The notes under the pieces are model-generated. The model worked only from the letters and a program-made list of their open reading frames with translations, made no database searches and was not told the DNA's origin. Positions 8,276 to 15,492 of a stretch of 64,000 nucleotides of DNA are shown here, piece after piece. The DNA is from Sphingobium sp. B2D3C. Its GTDB lineage: Bacteria; Pseudomonadota; Alphaproteobacteria; Sphingomonadales; Sphingomonadaceae. The stretch spans positions 744,001 through 808,000 of the forward strand of contig NZ_JAOQOK010000001.1 of NCBI RefSeq assembly GCF_025961835.1, in the 5' to 3' direction. Each line of letters opens with the position of its first letter. Positions within the stretch are counted from its first letter, which is position 1. The translations under genes were made by a program, and so were the position numbers.

Positions 8276-8725
8276 CTAAAGTGCCCGCATCAGCCGGGAC
8301 GGCCGCTTCCAGATCGGCTGCGGCGCGGTCTTCGCCTTGAGCAGCGGCAGGAAGTAATTGGCATAAGCCGCGAGCAGAATGAGGTGCATGACCAGATTGC
8401 GCGTCACCGAGAGCTGGATGTGGGGCAGGGGCACCCACGGTACATTGGTGAGGAAGATCATCAGCGTCACCGGCATCAGAAGCGTCAGCGCAAGCGGCAC
8501 GAAGCGATTGAGCAGCAGGCAGGCGCCGGCGGTCAGCTCGATGATCTTGGCATAGGTGAACAGGTTGAGATCGGTGGCGGCGAGCACGAACTCATTGCCG
8601 GCCGCCGCGCCCATTTTGGGCTGGGGCCAGAAGAGGATGAAGTAGTTGAGGCCGGAAACGAGGTTGAAGCCGCCGAGATAATAGCGGCAGAACACCACGC
8701 CGTATTTTTCGATCACGCCCCTCAT
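8276..8725 (-). CDS. DoxX-like small membrane protein, island paralogue A
   Basis: A 149-residue protein with about four hydrophobic spans. The diagnostic segment is YAKIIELTAGACLLLNRFVPL followed by a Pro-containing span, then AYANYFLPLLKAK near the end. Four other proteins in this window share this segment (14865, 24017, 27678, 35526). The start at 8725 has a strong GGGGAGG ribosome site; an upstream extension would add only a hydrophilic leader. It is sandwiched between a flavin monooxygenase and a small single-span protein. Members of the wider DoxX superfamily have been linked to redox or electron-transfer roles at the membrane, but function here is unknown. Confidence 0.7.
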   Translation of the reverse strand: MRGVIEKYGVVFCRYYLGGFNLVSGLNYFILFWPQPKMGAAAGNEFVLAATDLNLFTYAKIIELTAGACLLLNRFVPLALTLLMPVTLMIFLTNVPWVPLPHIQLSVTRNLVMHLILLAAYANYFLPLLKAKTAPQPIWKRPSRLMRAL

Positions 8726-8763
8726 GCCGCGTCCTCCCCTGACTTCCGTCCGCCCCTCGTGAC

Positions 8764-10008
8764 TCACTTCCCCTTGGGAATGGCGAAAGCCCCGGCCTTG
8801 AGTCCGGCGGCGGCGCGGCCATAGCCGGTCATCGCCCGGTCCCAGGTGAAGGCGAAGTGCTGCGCGCCGGAGTTCATGTCGCGGAACAGGCGCTGCATGG
8901 CGCTGCCATCATAGATGGCGCTGCCGCCCGATGCCTCGAAGATCCGGTTCGCGGCATGGCGTGCGCGCTGCACGCCCCACGCCCAGTTGCGCGAGATTTG
9001 CGCGCCCAGAAGCGGTGTGATCTCGGCGGGATCGCGGGCCTCATCGACCATGCGGGCGTCCTCCAAGATCAGCGCGAGGGCAGCGTCGACCTCGGCGCCA
9101 ATCTCCGCGATACGCGCGAAGGTGGCGGATTGCTCGGCGACTTCCAACGGATCGGCGCCGTCCAGACGCTTGCCGATATCCGCAGCAAAGCGCTGCACCA
9201 TGCCCCGCGCCATGCCGAGTGGCGCGCCGACGATGGAGAAGGGCGCGATATTGGAGAAGGGCATGCGGTAGACCGCACCCTCATGCACCCGCGCACCTGG
9301 GGTGGAACCGGCCAGCATGTCGGCCAGGCTGCAACTGCGATGGGCAGGGATGAAGGCGCTGTCGATCTTGATCGAGCGGCTGCCGGTCGCGCGCATGCCC
9401 ATGGTGAACCAGTCGTCGACGATTTCGATCTCGGACTTGGGCAGCACGAAGAAGCGCGGCTCCATGCGGCCATCGGTCTTCTTCACGGCATTGCCGATGA
9501 TCACCCAGCTTGCATAATCGATGCCGGAGCAAAAGCGCCCGGCGCCGCCGGTCAGCCGGTAGCCGCCATTTTCTTCCACGACCTCGCCACCGAGGCGGAA
9601 GACGGTGCCGATAAGCGTGGTGGGATCGTCCATCACCTCGCGCTGCGCCTGCTCGGGGAAGAGGTTGATGAGCCAGCTATGCCCGGCCAGTACGCCGAAA
9701 ATCCACGCCGCCGAGCCTGACATAGTGCCGATCTCCGCCGTGACGCGCACGAGATCGGCAAAGCCCAGCTCCGATCCGCCAAGGTTGCGCGGCATGACGA
9801 TGCCGAACAGGCCCGTCTGGCGAATGGCATCGACCACATGCGGGGAGAGGCGCCGAGCGCTCTCCGACTCGGCATCCGCCGCCGCGATCTGCGGGAGCAG
9901 CGCCCGAATGCGCGCAATCGCATCCGCACTGGATTCGACGACCGGGTAACGGCCCGCAATATCCAACGTCGCAACGTCCGCGTTTGCCTGGCTCGCCATG
10001 TTCGTCAT
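8764..10008 (-). CDS. Acyl-CoA-dehydrogenase-fold flavin-dependent monooxygenase (group D type)
   Basis: A 414-residue protein of the acyl-CoA dehydrogenase fold. It resembles the reduced-flavin-using oxygenases HsaA and the HpaH C2-type component more than true dehydrogenases: it has the MPRNLGGSELGFADLVRV opening, FCSGIDYASWVIIGN in the middle and SGGSAIYDGSAMQRLFRDMN near the end, where dehydrogenases carry a catalytic Glu. Such enzymes hydroxylate phenols using FADH2 or FMNH2 from a separate reductase; no such reductase lies in the window. The gene faces the LigB-like dioxygenase gene across a shared promoter region with an operator-like site. Phenol hydroxylation before ring cleavage is a sensible but unproven role. 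Confidence 0.75.
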   Translation of the reverse strand: MTNMASQANADVATLDIAGRYPVVESSADAIARIRALLPQIAAADAESESARRLSPHVVDAIRQTGLFGIVMPRNLGGSELGFADLVRVTAEIGTMSGSAAWIFGVLAGHSWLINLFPEQAQREVMDDPTTLIGTVFRLGGEVVEENGGYRLTGGAGRFCSGIDYASWVIIGNAVKKTDGRMEPRFFVLPKSEIEIVDDWFTMGMRATGSRSIKIDSAFIPAHRSCSLADMLAGSTPGARVHEGAVYRMPFSNIAPFSIVGAPLGMARGMVQRFAADIGKRLDGADPLEVAEQSATFARIAEIGAEVDAALALILEDARMVDEARDPAEITPLLGAQISRNWAWGVQRARHAANRIFEASGGSAIYDGSAMQRLFRDMNSGAQHFAFTWDRAMTGYGRAAAGLKAGAFAIPKGK

Positions 10009-10097
10009 CCTTCCTCCATTGCGTTCATCTTCGGGGCTTCCGTCGGCTCATTGAGCGCCGCAGCCCCTTCTGCCCGCGATTGACCCGCGATGCAGGA

Positions 10098-10108
10098 TTG
10101 TTATACAA
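10098..10108. promoter_or_regulatory. Candidate GntR operator TTGTTATACAA
   Basis: TTGT-TAT-ACAA lies between the divergent flavin-monooxygenase and LigB-like genes. It is the exact reverse complement of the 5706-5716 site. TTGTTA here with TAATGA 17 bases on could be a promoter for the rightward gene, so a bound regulator would cover the -35 element. Confidence 0.6.
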
Positions 10109-10197
10109 ACAGGTATCCGATAATGAAGCGGACATCAACACCCCACGTTGCCCGTCCGTGCAACGACCACAAAAGAGCATCGGCAGGAGAGCAGAGC

Positions 10198-11190
10198 ATG
10201 GCAGAGATCGTTCTTGGTATCGGCACGAGCCATGGCCCGATGCTGGTCACCGAAACCGAGAGCTGGGGCCTGCGCGTTCCTGCCGACAAGGCCAACAAGC
10301 ATGCGTGGAAGGGCGGCACCTGGACCTTCGATGAGCTAGTGGAAGCACGGGCCGGGGAGCGGCTCGGCGAGCAGACCGTCAAATCCGTGTGGGACGAGCG
10401 GCAGGCGCGCTGCCAGCAGAATATCGAGGCGCTGGCCGACCTGTTCGAGGAGGCGCGGGTGGACGTGGCCGTGATCGTCGGCAACGATCAGGACGAGATC
10501 TTTCGCAAGACGCTCAACCCCGCCTTCGCGGTGCATTATGGCGACACGATCACCAATTACGAGTTCACGCCGGAGCGGCTGAGCGAACTGCCGCCGGGCA
10601 TTGCGCCATCGCTCAAGGGTTATATTCCCGCTGGCGGCGCGGATTATCCGGGCTGCCCGGACCTGGCGCTCAAGATCATCGAGCACGCAATGGCGGACGA
10701 GTTCGATGTCGCGGCGATGTCTGCCATGCCGCGACCGGAGGCGCCCCACGCCTGGGGCTTCGTCTATCGCCGCATCATGCGCGACCGGCCCTGCCCGAGC
10801 GTGATGGTGACGGTGAACACCTTCTTCCCACCCAACCAGCCGAGCGTGCGGCGCTGCTACAAGTTCGGCCAGTCCCTGCTGGAAGCGATCCGCGGTTGGG
10901 ACAGCGACAAGCGCGTTGCGCTGATCGCCAGTGGCGGGCTGACCCATTTCGTCATTGACGAAACGGTGGACAAGACGTTTCTCAACGCACTGGAAAGCAA
11001 GAATTTTGATCCGGTCTTCAACATGGGCGAAGAGACGTTCCGTGACGGCACGTCCGAGATGAAGAACTGGGTGCCGGTGGCCGGCGCGATGGCGCAGCTT
11101 GGGCTGGAGGGCCATGTGCTCGATTATGTGCCCTGCTATCGCAGCGAGGCCGGGACGGGCAATGCGATGGGGTTCGTTTACTGGAAGTAA
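10198..11190 (+). CDS. Class III extradiol dioxygenase-like protein (LigB fold)
   Basis: A 330-residue LigB-superfamily protein, the fold of protocatechuate 4,5-dioxygenase beta subunit and gallate dioxygenase. His12 (GTSHGPML), His250 (ASGGLTHF) and Glu287 (TSEMKNW) match the first iron-ligand His, the catalytic His and the iron-ligand Glu of LigB as I recall them. The second iron-ligand His of LigB appears as Gln98 (IVGNDQDEIF). No separate LigA-type small subunit gene is adjacent. The ATG at 10198 has AGGAG upstream. The divergent flavin monooxygenase could supply a catechol-type substrate. Ring cleavage is likely from context, but the Gln substitution makes a different reaction possible. 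Confidence 0.75.
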   Translation: MAEIVLGIGTSHGPMLVTETESWGLRVPADKANKHAWKGGTWTFDELVEARAGERLGEQTVKSVWDERQARCQQNIEALADLFEEARVDVAVIVGNDQDEIFRKTLNPAFAVHYGDTITNYEFTPERLSELPPGIAPSLKGYIPAGGADYPGCPDLALKIIEHAMADEFDVAAMSAMPRPEAPHAWGFVYRRIMRDRPCPSVMVTVNTFFPPNQPSVRRCYKFGQSLLEAIRGWDSDKRVALIASGGLTHFVIDETVDKTFLNALESKNFDPVFNMGEETFRDGTSEMKNWVPVAGAMAQLGLEGHVLDYVPCYRSEAGTGNAMGFVYWK

Positions 11191-11226
11191 TCCCGGGCGA
11201 GGGTGGCAGGCGCCGCCCGCCTAGCC

Positions 11227-11820
11227 TCAGTGCGTCCAGTCGAGCGTCAGGCTCTGGAAATGCCAGCGCAATTGCGCGGGCGTCGCGCCATCCACATCAT
11301 TGACCCGCCGCAGCACGGCTTCGCCTTCCATGCGCACTGGTCGCCCATCGCGATCCTTGCCGGTGATCGTGACGGGGGCCGTGTAGTAGCTGGAGCCTGC
11401 CGCCCCCTCCATCGTGCCGTCCGGCATTGCGACCATGATATTGGAGAGGTCGGCAAAGAGTGCCGCGAACGCGCTCTTACTCCACTTTTCCTTGTCTGCC
11501 GGCGCGAGCAACGCCCAGGCCTGATCGAACGCGCGCTGCTCGATCGCGCGCGCGAAGGAGATCAGCACGTTGCGCGCACCTTTCACGGTGCGTTCCGCTT
11601 CCGGTGTCAGCATCGGCGGGGTGAAGTCGGGCGCGGCGGCGCGGTTGCTGGCCGCACCTGCTTCGTCGGCGGCCGGAGGCTCGGTTGGACCTTCCGCGTT
11701 GATCGCTGCCGGACTGGCCGCGTTGGACGGATCGATGGTCTGATTTTCTCCCGTCGGCGCACCGCCGCAGGCAGCGAGCGAGAAGGTGGGAATCAGCAGA
11801 ATGAGTTTAGCGCTGTTCAT
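11227..11820 (-). CDS. Putative lipoprotein, unknown function
   Basis: A 197-residue protein with a lipoprotein signal (ILLIPTFSLAAC, lipid-modified Cys18). An Ala/Pro/Glu-rich linker of about 60 residues follows, then a globular C-terminal part of about 120 residues (ARNVLISFARAIEQRAFDQAWALL; SSYYTAPVTITGKDRDGRP). I do not recognise the family; the globular part has the look of a small alpha+beta domain of the NTF2 or DUF4878 kind, but this is weak. I use the ATG at 11820; a TTG two codons earlier is possible. It converges on the LigB-like gene. Confidence 0.7.
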   Translation of the reverse strand: MNSAKLILLIPTFSLAACGGAPTGENQTIDPSNAASPAAINAEGPTEPPAADEAGAASNRAAAPDFTPPMLTPEAERTVKGARNVLISFARAIEQRAFDQAWALLAPADKEKWSKSAFAALFADLSNIMVAMPDGTMEGAAGSSYYTAPVTITGKDRDGRPVRMEGEAVLRRVNDVDGATPAQLRWHFQSLTLDWTH

Positions 11821-11874
11821 GGCCAAAGAACCCGCAAGGCCAGCTGGCCGTTCCCGGCCTGGCGGTGCGGCGTT

Positions 11875-12168
11875 CTACCGCAGCAACGCCTCGCGCAACA
11901 CTTCCGCGGCTTCGCGCGGGCGGTCTTCCATGCCGACCAGATCATGGGCGCGGTGGACCAGATCGCGCAGATGATGAAGCTGCTCGGAATCATAATGCGT
12001 GTCGCCGCCGGCCTTGAGGGCGATGTCGATCAGCCGCCAGAGTTCGTCCAGCTCGCTCTCGCGGTAGATGCATTGTTCGGCGCCACTGCTGCGCTGTAGC
12101 CGGTCGGCCAGCGTCTGGATCGTCAGGTCCGAGAAGTTCTCCACCGGCAGAATATCGTCCAGGTCCAC
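11875..12168 (-). CDS. Hypothetical 97-aa helical protein
   Basis: I do not recognise this protein. It is 97 residues, acidic, and predicted by eye to be almost all helical (TLADRLQRSSGAEQC; ELDELWRLIDIALKAGGD; DLVHRAHDLVGMEDRPREAAEVL). It has no signal peptide or membrane span. The start is GTG at 12168, with GGAGA seven bases before it. It is divergent from the Rieske oxygenase gene across a region carrying an operator-like site. Codon use is like that of the neighbours. Confidence 0.6.
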   Translation of the reverse strand: MDLDDILPVENFSDLTIQTLADRLQRSSGAEQCIYRESELDELWRLIDIALKAGGDTHYDSEQLHHLRDLVHRAHDLVGMEDRPREAAEVLREALLR

Positions 12169-12277
12169 GCAGTATCTCCAGCTCAGTGCGGCGGCTGCTC
12201 CGCCTTATCGGGCCGGCGCGCATGCCGGCAACTTTTGGGTAGTGACTTTTCGGGCGAGCCACGATATTTATATCTTA

Positions 12278-12288
12278 TTGTCTAACAA
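12278..12288. promoter_or_regulatory. Candidate GntR operator TTGTCTAACAA
   Basis: TTGT-CTA-ACAA keeps both 4-base arms of the island palindrome. It ends 15 bases before the Rieske oxygenase ATG and follows an AT-rich stretch (TATTTATATCTTAT) that could hold the -10 element. Binding there would block initiation. Confidence 0.55.
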
Positions 12289-12303
12289 TGTCAGGTGCGT
12301 CAA

Positions 12304-13566
12304 ATGCTCTCTCACGAAGATAACGAGCTGCTTTGCAGGATCGGTCCCGGCACGCCGATGGGCGAGTTGATGCGCCGCTTCTGGATGCCGGCCCTGCTGA
12401 CTCAGGAGTTGCAGGCAGACGGCAAGCCGGTGCGCATCAAGCTGCTCGGCGAAGAGCTGGTCGCCTTCATGGATAGCGAGGGGCGGATCGGCCTGCTGGA
12501 TGAGCATTGCCCGCATCGCGGCAGCTCGCTGGCGCTGGGCGTGAACGGTGAGTGCGGCCTGCGCTGCCTGTTCCATGGCTGGAAGTTCGATGTGACCGGC
12601 CAGTGCGTCGATACGCCGGCCGAGCCGGAAAATTCCAAGCTGGCCAAGGCAATGCGGGTCAAGGCCTATCCCACGCGCGTCGCGGGCGGCATGGTGTGGA
12701 CCTATATGGGGCCGAAGGAGAAGGAGCCGGTCTTCCCGCACTTCCCCTGGTTCGATATGCCGCCGGGCAGCTGCGAGGCCTTCAAGGTCATCTATGAGTG
12801 CAACTACGCGCAAGCGCTGGAAGGCGCGGTCGACAGCTCGCATGCGGGCATCCTGCACCGCGACAGCGCCTGGGATCAGCCGGCGAAATGGCCGCACGAG
12901 AAGGATCTGCGGCCCAAGCTCGAGATCGAATATACCCGCTACGGCATGCGCTATTGCGCCGTCCGCAACGATGGCGAGCAGAAGCAGGGCCGCATGACGC
13001 AGGTGCCGCTGCCCTTCTACACCTTCATTCCGCCCGATGGCCCCAAGGCGCCGGAATTCCGTCGCAATCGCCGGCTGGTCAATGCCTTCGTGCCGCGTGA
13101 CGACTACACGACCTGGCACATCCAGTTCTTCTACGATCCCGGCCAGACCATCGACCGCGAACACCGCATGGGTGAGGCGAACACGCCGCATGACGAACAG
13201 TTCTTCAAGACCAACGGCATGTCGGTCTGGTACAATCAGGATCGCGAGATGATGCGCAACCAGAACATGTCCGGCATCATAGGCGTGGCGTTGCAGGATC
13301 ACGCGGTCAGTGAGACGATGGGCAAGATCGCCGACCGCTCGAAAGAGCATCTCGGGCGCTCGGACATGGCTGTCGTGGCATTCCGGCGCATGATGCTGAA
13401 GGCGGCGCGGCGGCTGGCAGAGACCGGCGAGATGCCCGAGGCTGATCAGGGGCAGTTCGATTGGGGCCAGATCACGGCCGAGACGTTCAACTTCGAGCCG
13501 ACGCAGAAGTGGCAGGATATCCAGCCGCTCGGCGATGATCTCCAGCCGGTGGGCGCAGCAGCTTGA
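12304..13566 (+). CDS. Rieske non-heme iron oxygenase, alpha subunit (phthalate dioxygenase family)
   Basis: A 420-residue oxygenase. The Rieske [2Fe-2S] ligands are Cys69, His71, Cys88 and His91 (CPHRG ... CLFHGW). The mononuclear iron site is in EGAVDSSHAGILHRD, with His180 and His185. It belongs to the ring-hydroxylating and O-demethylating group around phthalate 4,5-dioxygenase. It needs electrons from a reductase, and none is adjacent. I start at ATG 12304, which has AGG nine bases earlier; GTG 12295 is an alternative. The A of its TGA stop is shared with the ATG of a YciI-like gene, so the two are coupled. Substrate is unknown. Confidence 0.85.
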   Translation: MLSHEDNELLCRIGPGTPMGELMRRFWMPALLTQELQADGKPVRIKLLGEELVAFMDSEGRIGLLDEHCPHRGSSLALGVNGECGLRCLFHGWKFDVTGQCVDTPAEPENSKLAKAMRVKAYPTRVAGGMVWTYMGPKEKEPVFPHFPWFDMPPGSCEAFKVIYECNYAQALEGAVDSSHAGILHRDSAWDQPAKWPHEKDLRPKLEIEYTRYGMRYCAVRNDGEQKQGRMTQVPLPFYTFIPPDGPKAPEFRRNRRLVNAFVPRDDYTTWHIQFFYDPGQTIDREHRMGEANTPHDEQFFKTNGMSVWYNQDREMMRNQNMSGIIGVALQDHAVSETMGKIADRSKEHLGRSDMAVVAFRRMMLKAARRLAETGEMPEADQGQFDWGQITAETFNFEPTQKWQDIQPLGDDLQPVGAAA

Positions 13567-13856
13567 TGGCGCATTTTCTGGTCGAGTATCGCGAGGTTGG
13601 CGCTGCCAAGCTTCGCGAGGCCAAGCGGCCCGAGCATATCGCCTATCGCAAGGGGTTCGGGCCAGCCATGCCGCTGACCGGCCCCTTGCTGGACGAGGAT
13701 GACCGCCCCATCGGCAGCGTCGTCATCATTGAGGCTGCCGATCTCGACGCGGCGCAGGCGGCGGCGCAGGCTGATCCCTATGTCGCGGCGGGCGTGCTGG
13801 ACCTGGTCTCGGTCCGGCGGTTCCGGATTGCCGCGATGAAACCGCCGGCTGCCTAG
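13566..13856 (+). CDS. YciI-like domain protein
   Basis: A 96-residue protein of the YciI/YCII-related ferredoxin-like fold: MAHFLVEYREVG, then HIAYRKGF near the middle and the strand GSVVIIEAADLDAAQA, followed by DPYVAAGVLDLVSVRRF. Members form dimers, sometimes resemble muconolactone isomerase, and often sit in aromatic operons. The ATG shares a base with the stop of the Rieske oxygenase gene (TGATG), so translation is coupled and a role in the same step is likely. It could be an isomerase, dehalogenase-like enzyme or accessory protein; the sequence does not decide. Confidence 0.78.
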   Translation: MAHFLVEYREVGAAKLREAKRPEHIAYRKGFGPAMPLTGPLLDEDDRPIGSVVIIEAADLDAAQAAAQADPYVAAGVLDLVSVRRFRIAAMKPPAA

Positions 13857-13870
13857 GCGGGGCAGGCGGA

Positions 13871-14758
13871 TCAGCCGACGAAATCGTAGCGATAGGCGTC
13901 GCCATCACTGCGAACATGACCGACGGAGTTGCCCCTGAAATGCGCGGGGCAGCATAATGTATCGGTATCCGCCAACCCTGCGAGCAGCGACTGGCGCACC
14001 TGCGCGGCGGCATCGCCATCGTCATCGAACATCAGCGGCAGGTCGGGCCGCAGGAGCTGGACAGGGTGGTGGATCACATCGCCCCAGAATGTCGCCGCCG
14101 CGCCGCCGCCCTGCGCGTGGACAAGGCAACTGCCCGGCGAGTGGCCATAGGCGGGCTCCAGCCACACGCCATCGCCAATCTCCTTGAACGCCGCGCGCGG
14201 ATCGTCGGTATCGACGATATCGGCCAGCCCGGCTTCCACCACCGGCAGGACCGAATCCTCATAGGCTTCGCGATGCGGCGATATATCCTGCTGGGTGGAC
14301 CAATGATCATAATCGCGCTTGCCGAAGATGTAGCGCGCATTGGGGAAGGTCGGCACCCAGCGGCCATTCTCCAGCCGGGTGTTCCAGCCGACATGATCCA
14401 TGTGGAGATGGGTGCAGAGCACCATGTGAATATCCTGCGGGCGCAGGCCGAGCTTCGCCAGATTCTCGAGATAGGGCGTGTCGAGCATGTGGATGTCGGG
14501 CACGCTACGCGCCTTGCAATTGCCATTGCAGCTATCGATCAGGATGTTCTGGCCATCGAGCTGGACGACGAAGCTGTGCATGCTGAGCGTGACGAGGGAG
14601 GTCGCCGGGTCGCCGGTCAGGCTGTCATCGCGATACCATTGGGCAAGGCCGGCGAGATCATCCGCCGTCACCTGCGGAAAGATCATCGCGAGCGGCATGG
14701 CCGACTCCATTTCCATGACACGACTGATCGTCATCCGGCCCAGAGTCTGCGGCGTCAT
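13871..14758 (-). CDS. MBL-fold metallo-hydrolase (AHL-lactonase-like)
   Basis: A 295-residue metallo-beta-lactamase-fold hydrolase. The dinuclear metal motif HxHxDH is in CTHLHMDHVGW, further ligands are in GHSPGS and WGDVIHH, and the terminal His is in CPAHFRG. The layout resembles N-acyl-homoserine lactonases and related lactone or ester hydrolases. In this island it could open a lactone intermediate. I start at ATG 14758; an extension upstream would run into an operator-like palindrome at 14778-14788. It is divergent from a DoxX-like gene and converges on the YciI-like gene. Confidence 0.8.
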   Translation of the reverse strand: MTPQTLGRMTISRVMEMESAMPLAMIFPQVTADDLAGLAQWYRDDSLTGDPATSLVTLSMHSFVVQLDGQNILIDSCNGNCKARSVPDIHMLDTPYLENLAKLGLRPQDIHMVLCTHLHMDHVGWNTRLENGRWVPTFPNARYIFGKRDYDHWSTQQDISPHREAYEDSVLPVVEAGLADIVDTDDPRAAFKEIGDGVWLEPAYGHSPGSCLVHAQGGGAAATFWGDVIHHPVQLLRPDLPLMFDDDGDAAAQVRQSLLAGLADTDTLCCPAHFRGNSVGHVRSDGDAYRYDFVG

Positions 14759-14777
14759 GAGAAATCCTAATACATGA

Positions 14778-14788
14778 TTGCCTAGCAA
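14778..14788. promoter_or_regulatory. Candidate GntR operator TTGCCTAGCAA
   Basis: TTGC-CTA-GCAA keeps the 4-3-4 architecture and perfect arm symmetry, with one compensated change in each arm. It lies 20 bases before the MBL hydrolase start and 77 bases before the divergent DoxX-like gene. It is the most divergent member of the set. Confidence 0.4.
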
Positions 14789-14864
14789 TTCATGCGCGTT
14801 ACAAGGGCGCTGTCAACTCGAATCGGCGCAATTCGGGTGGGGTCGCGGAGCGGGAGAAGACAGT

Positions 14865-15344
14865 ATGTTCAAGCCAATGGTGGTTTCTGCCCGGATGCTG
14901 CTCGGCATCTTCAGCCTGCTGAGCGGTCTCAACTGGTTCTTTGGGTTCATGCCGCTACCGAGCATATACATGCCGCTCGATGCACCGATGAAACATGTGG
15001 TCATCACCGAGATGATCCGGACCGGCTGGATGTTCCAGATGGCCAAGGTGGTCGAAATCCTGCTGGGCCTGTCGCTGGTTTTCAACCGGGGCGTCCCGCT
15101 GATGCTGGTGGTCGCCTTCCCGGTGATTTTCGGCACCTTCATGCTCGATGCCCTGATCCTCGATGATATCTGGGGCTGGATAAAGGGCACGGTGACCAAT
15201 GCGCAGGTGCTCGCCGCCATCGGCGACATGATCATCGGCGGCCTGTGCGTGCTGCTGATCCATCTGTGGCTGATCTGGTGCTACCTCGATTATTATCGTC
15301 CCATGCTTGCCTGGAAAGCGACACCGAAGGAGGCCGGGCTATGA
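14865..15344 (+). CDS. DoxX-like small membrane protein, island paralogue B
   Basis: A 159-residue protein with about four spans. It contains MAKVVEILLGLSLVFNRGVPL, the segment shared with the other four paralogues, and ends YLDYYRPMLAWK, also shared. The N-terminus (ARMLLGIFSLLSGLNWFFGF) resembles paralogue A (GGFNLVSGLNYFILF). A 20-residue hydrophilic insert between the last spans sets it apart. The ATG at 14865 has GGAG upstream, and the stop overlaps the next start (ATGA). It is divergent from the MBL hydrolase gene with an operator-like site between them. Function unknown; membrane redox or transport helper roles are guesses. Confidence 0.68.
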   Translation: MFKPMVVSARMLLGIFSLLSGLNWFFGFMPLPSIYMPLDAPMKHVVITEMIRTGWMFQMAKVVEILLGLSLVFNRGVPLMLVVAFPVIFGTFMLDALILDDIWGWIKGTVTNAQVLAAIGDMIIGGLCVLLIHLWLIWCYLDYYRPMLAWKATPKEAGL

Positions 15345-15484
15345 CCGTGCAGACCACATCGCCCCGCGAGGTCCGGTCCAAGAGCCGGCGCTGGCTGCGG
15401 ATCGCCTTCTATGCGTTCGGCTGGTTCGCCATCGCGCTGCAGGCCTATAATTTCTACCTGTTTGTCGGCCTGATCGGGAAGTAG
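15341..15484 (+). CDS. Small single-span membrane protein (47 aa)
   Basis: A 47-residue protein, unknown family. A basic N-terminal half (SPREVRSKSRRWLR) is followed by a single hydrophobic stretch (FGWFAIALQAYNFYLFVGLIG). The ATG overlaps the stop of DoxX-like paralogue B (ATGA), so it is translated with it. It parallels the 67-residue single-span protein following paralogue A at 8054-8257, although the two sequences are not alike. Start, coupling and composition make it a real gene; its job is unknown. Confidence 0.6.
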   Translation: MTVQTTSPREVRSKSRRWLRIAFYAFGWFAIALQAYNFYLFVGLIGK

Positions 15485-15492
15485 CCCGGCGG

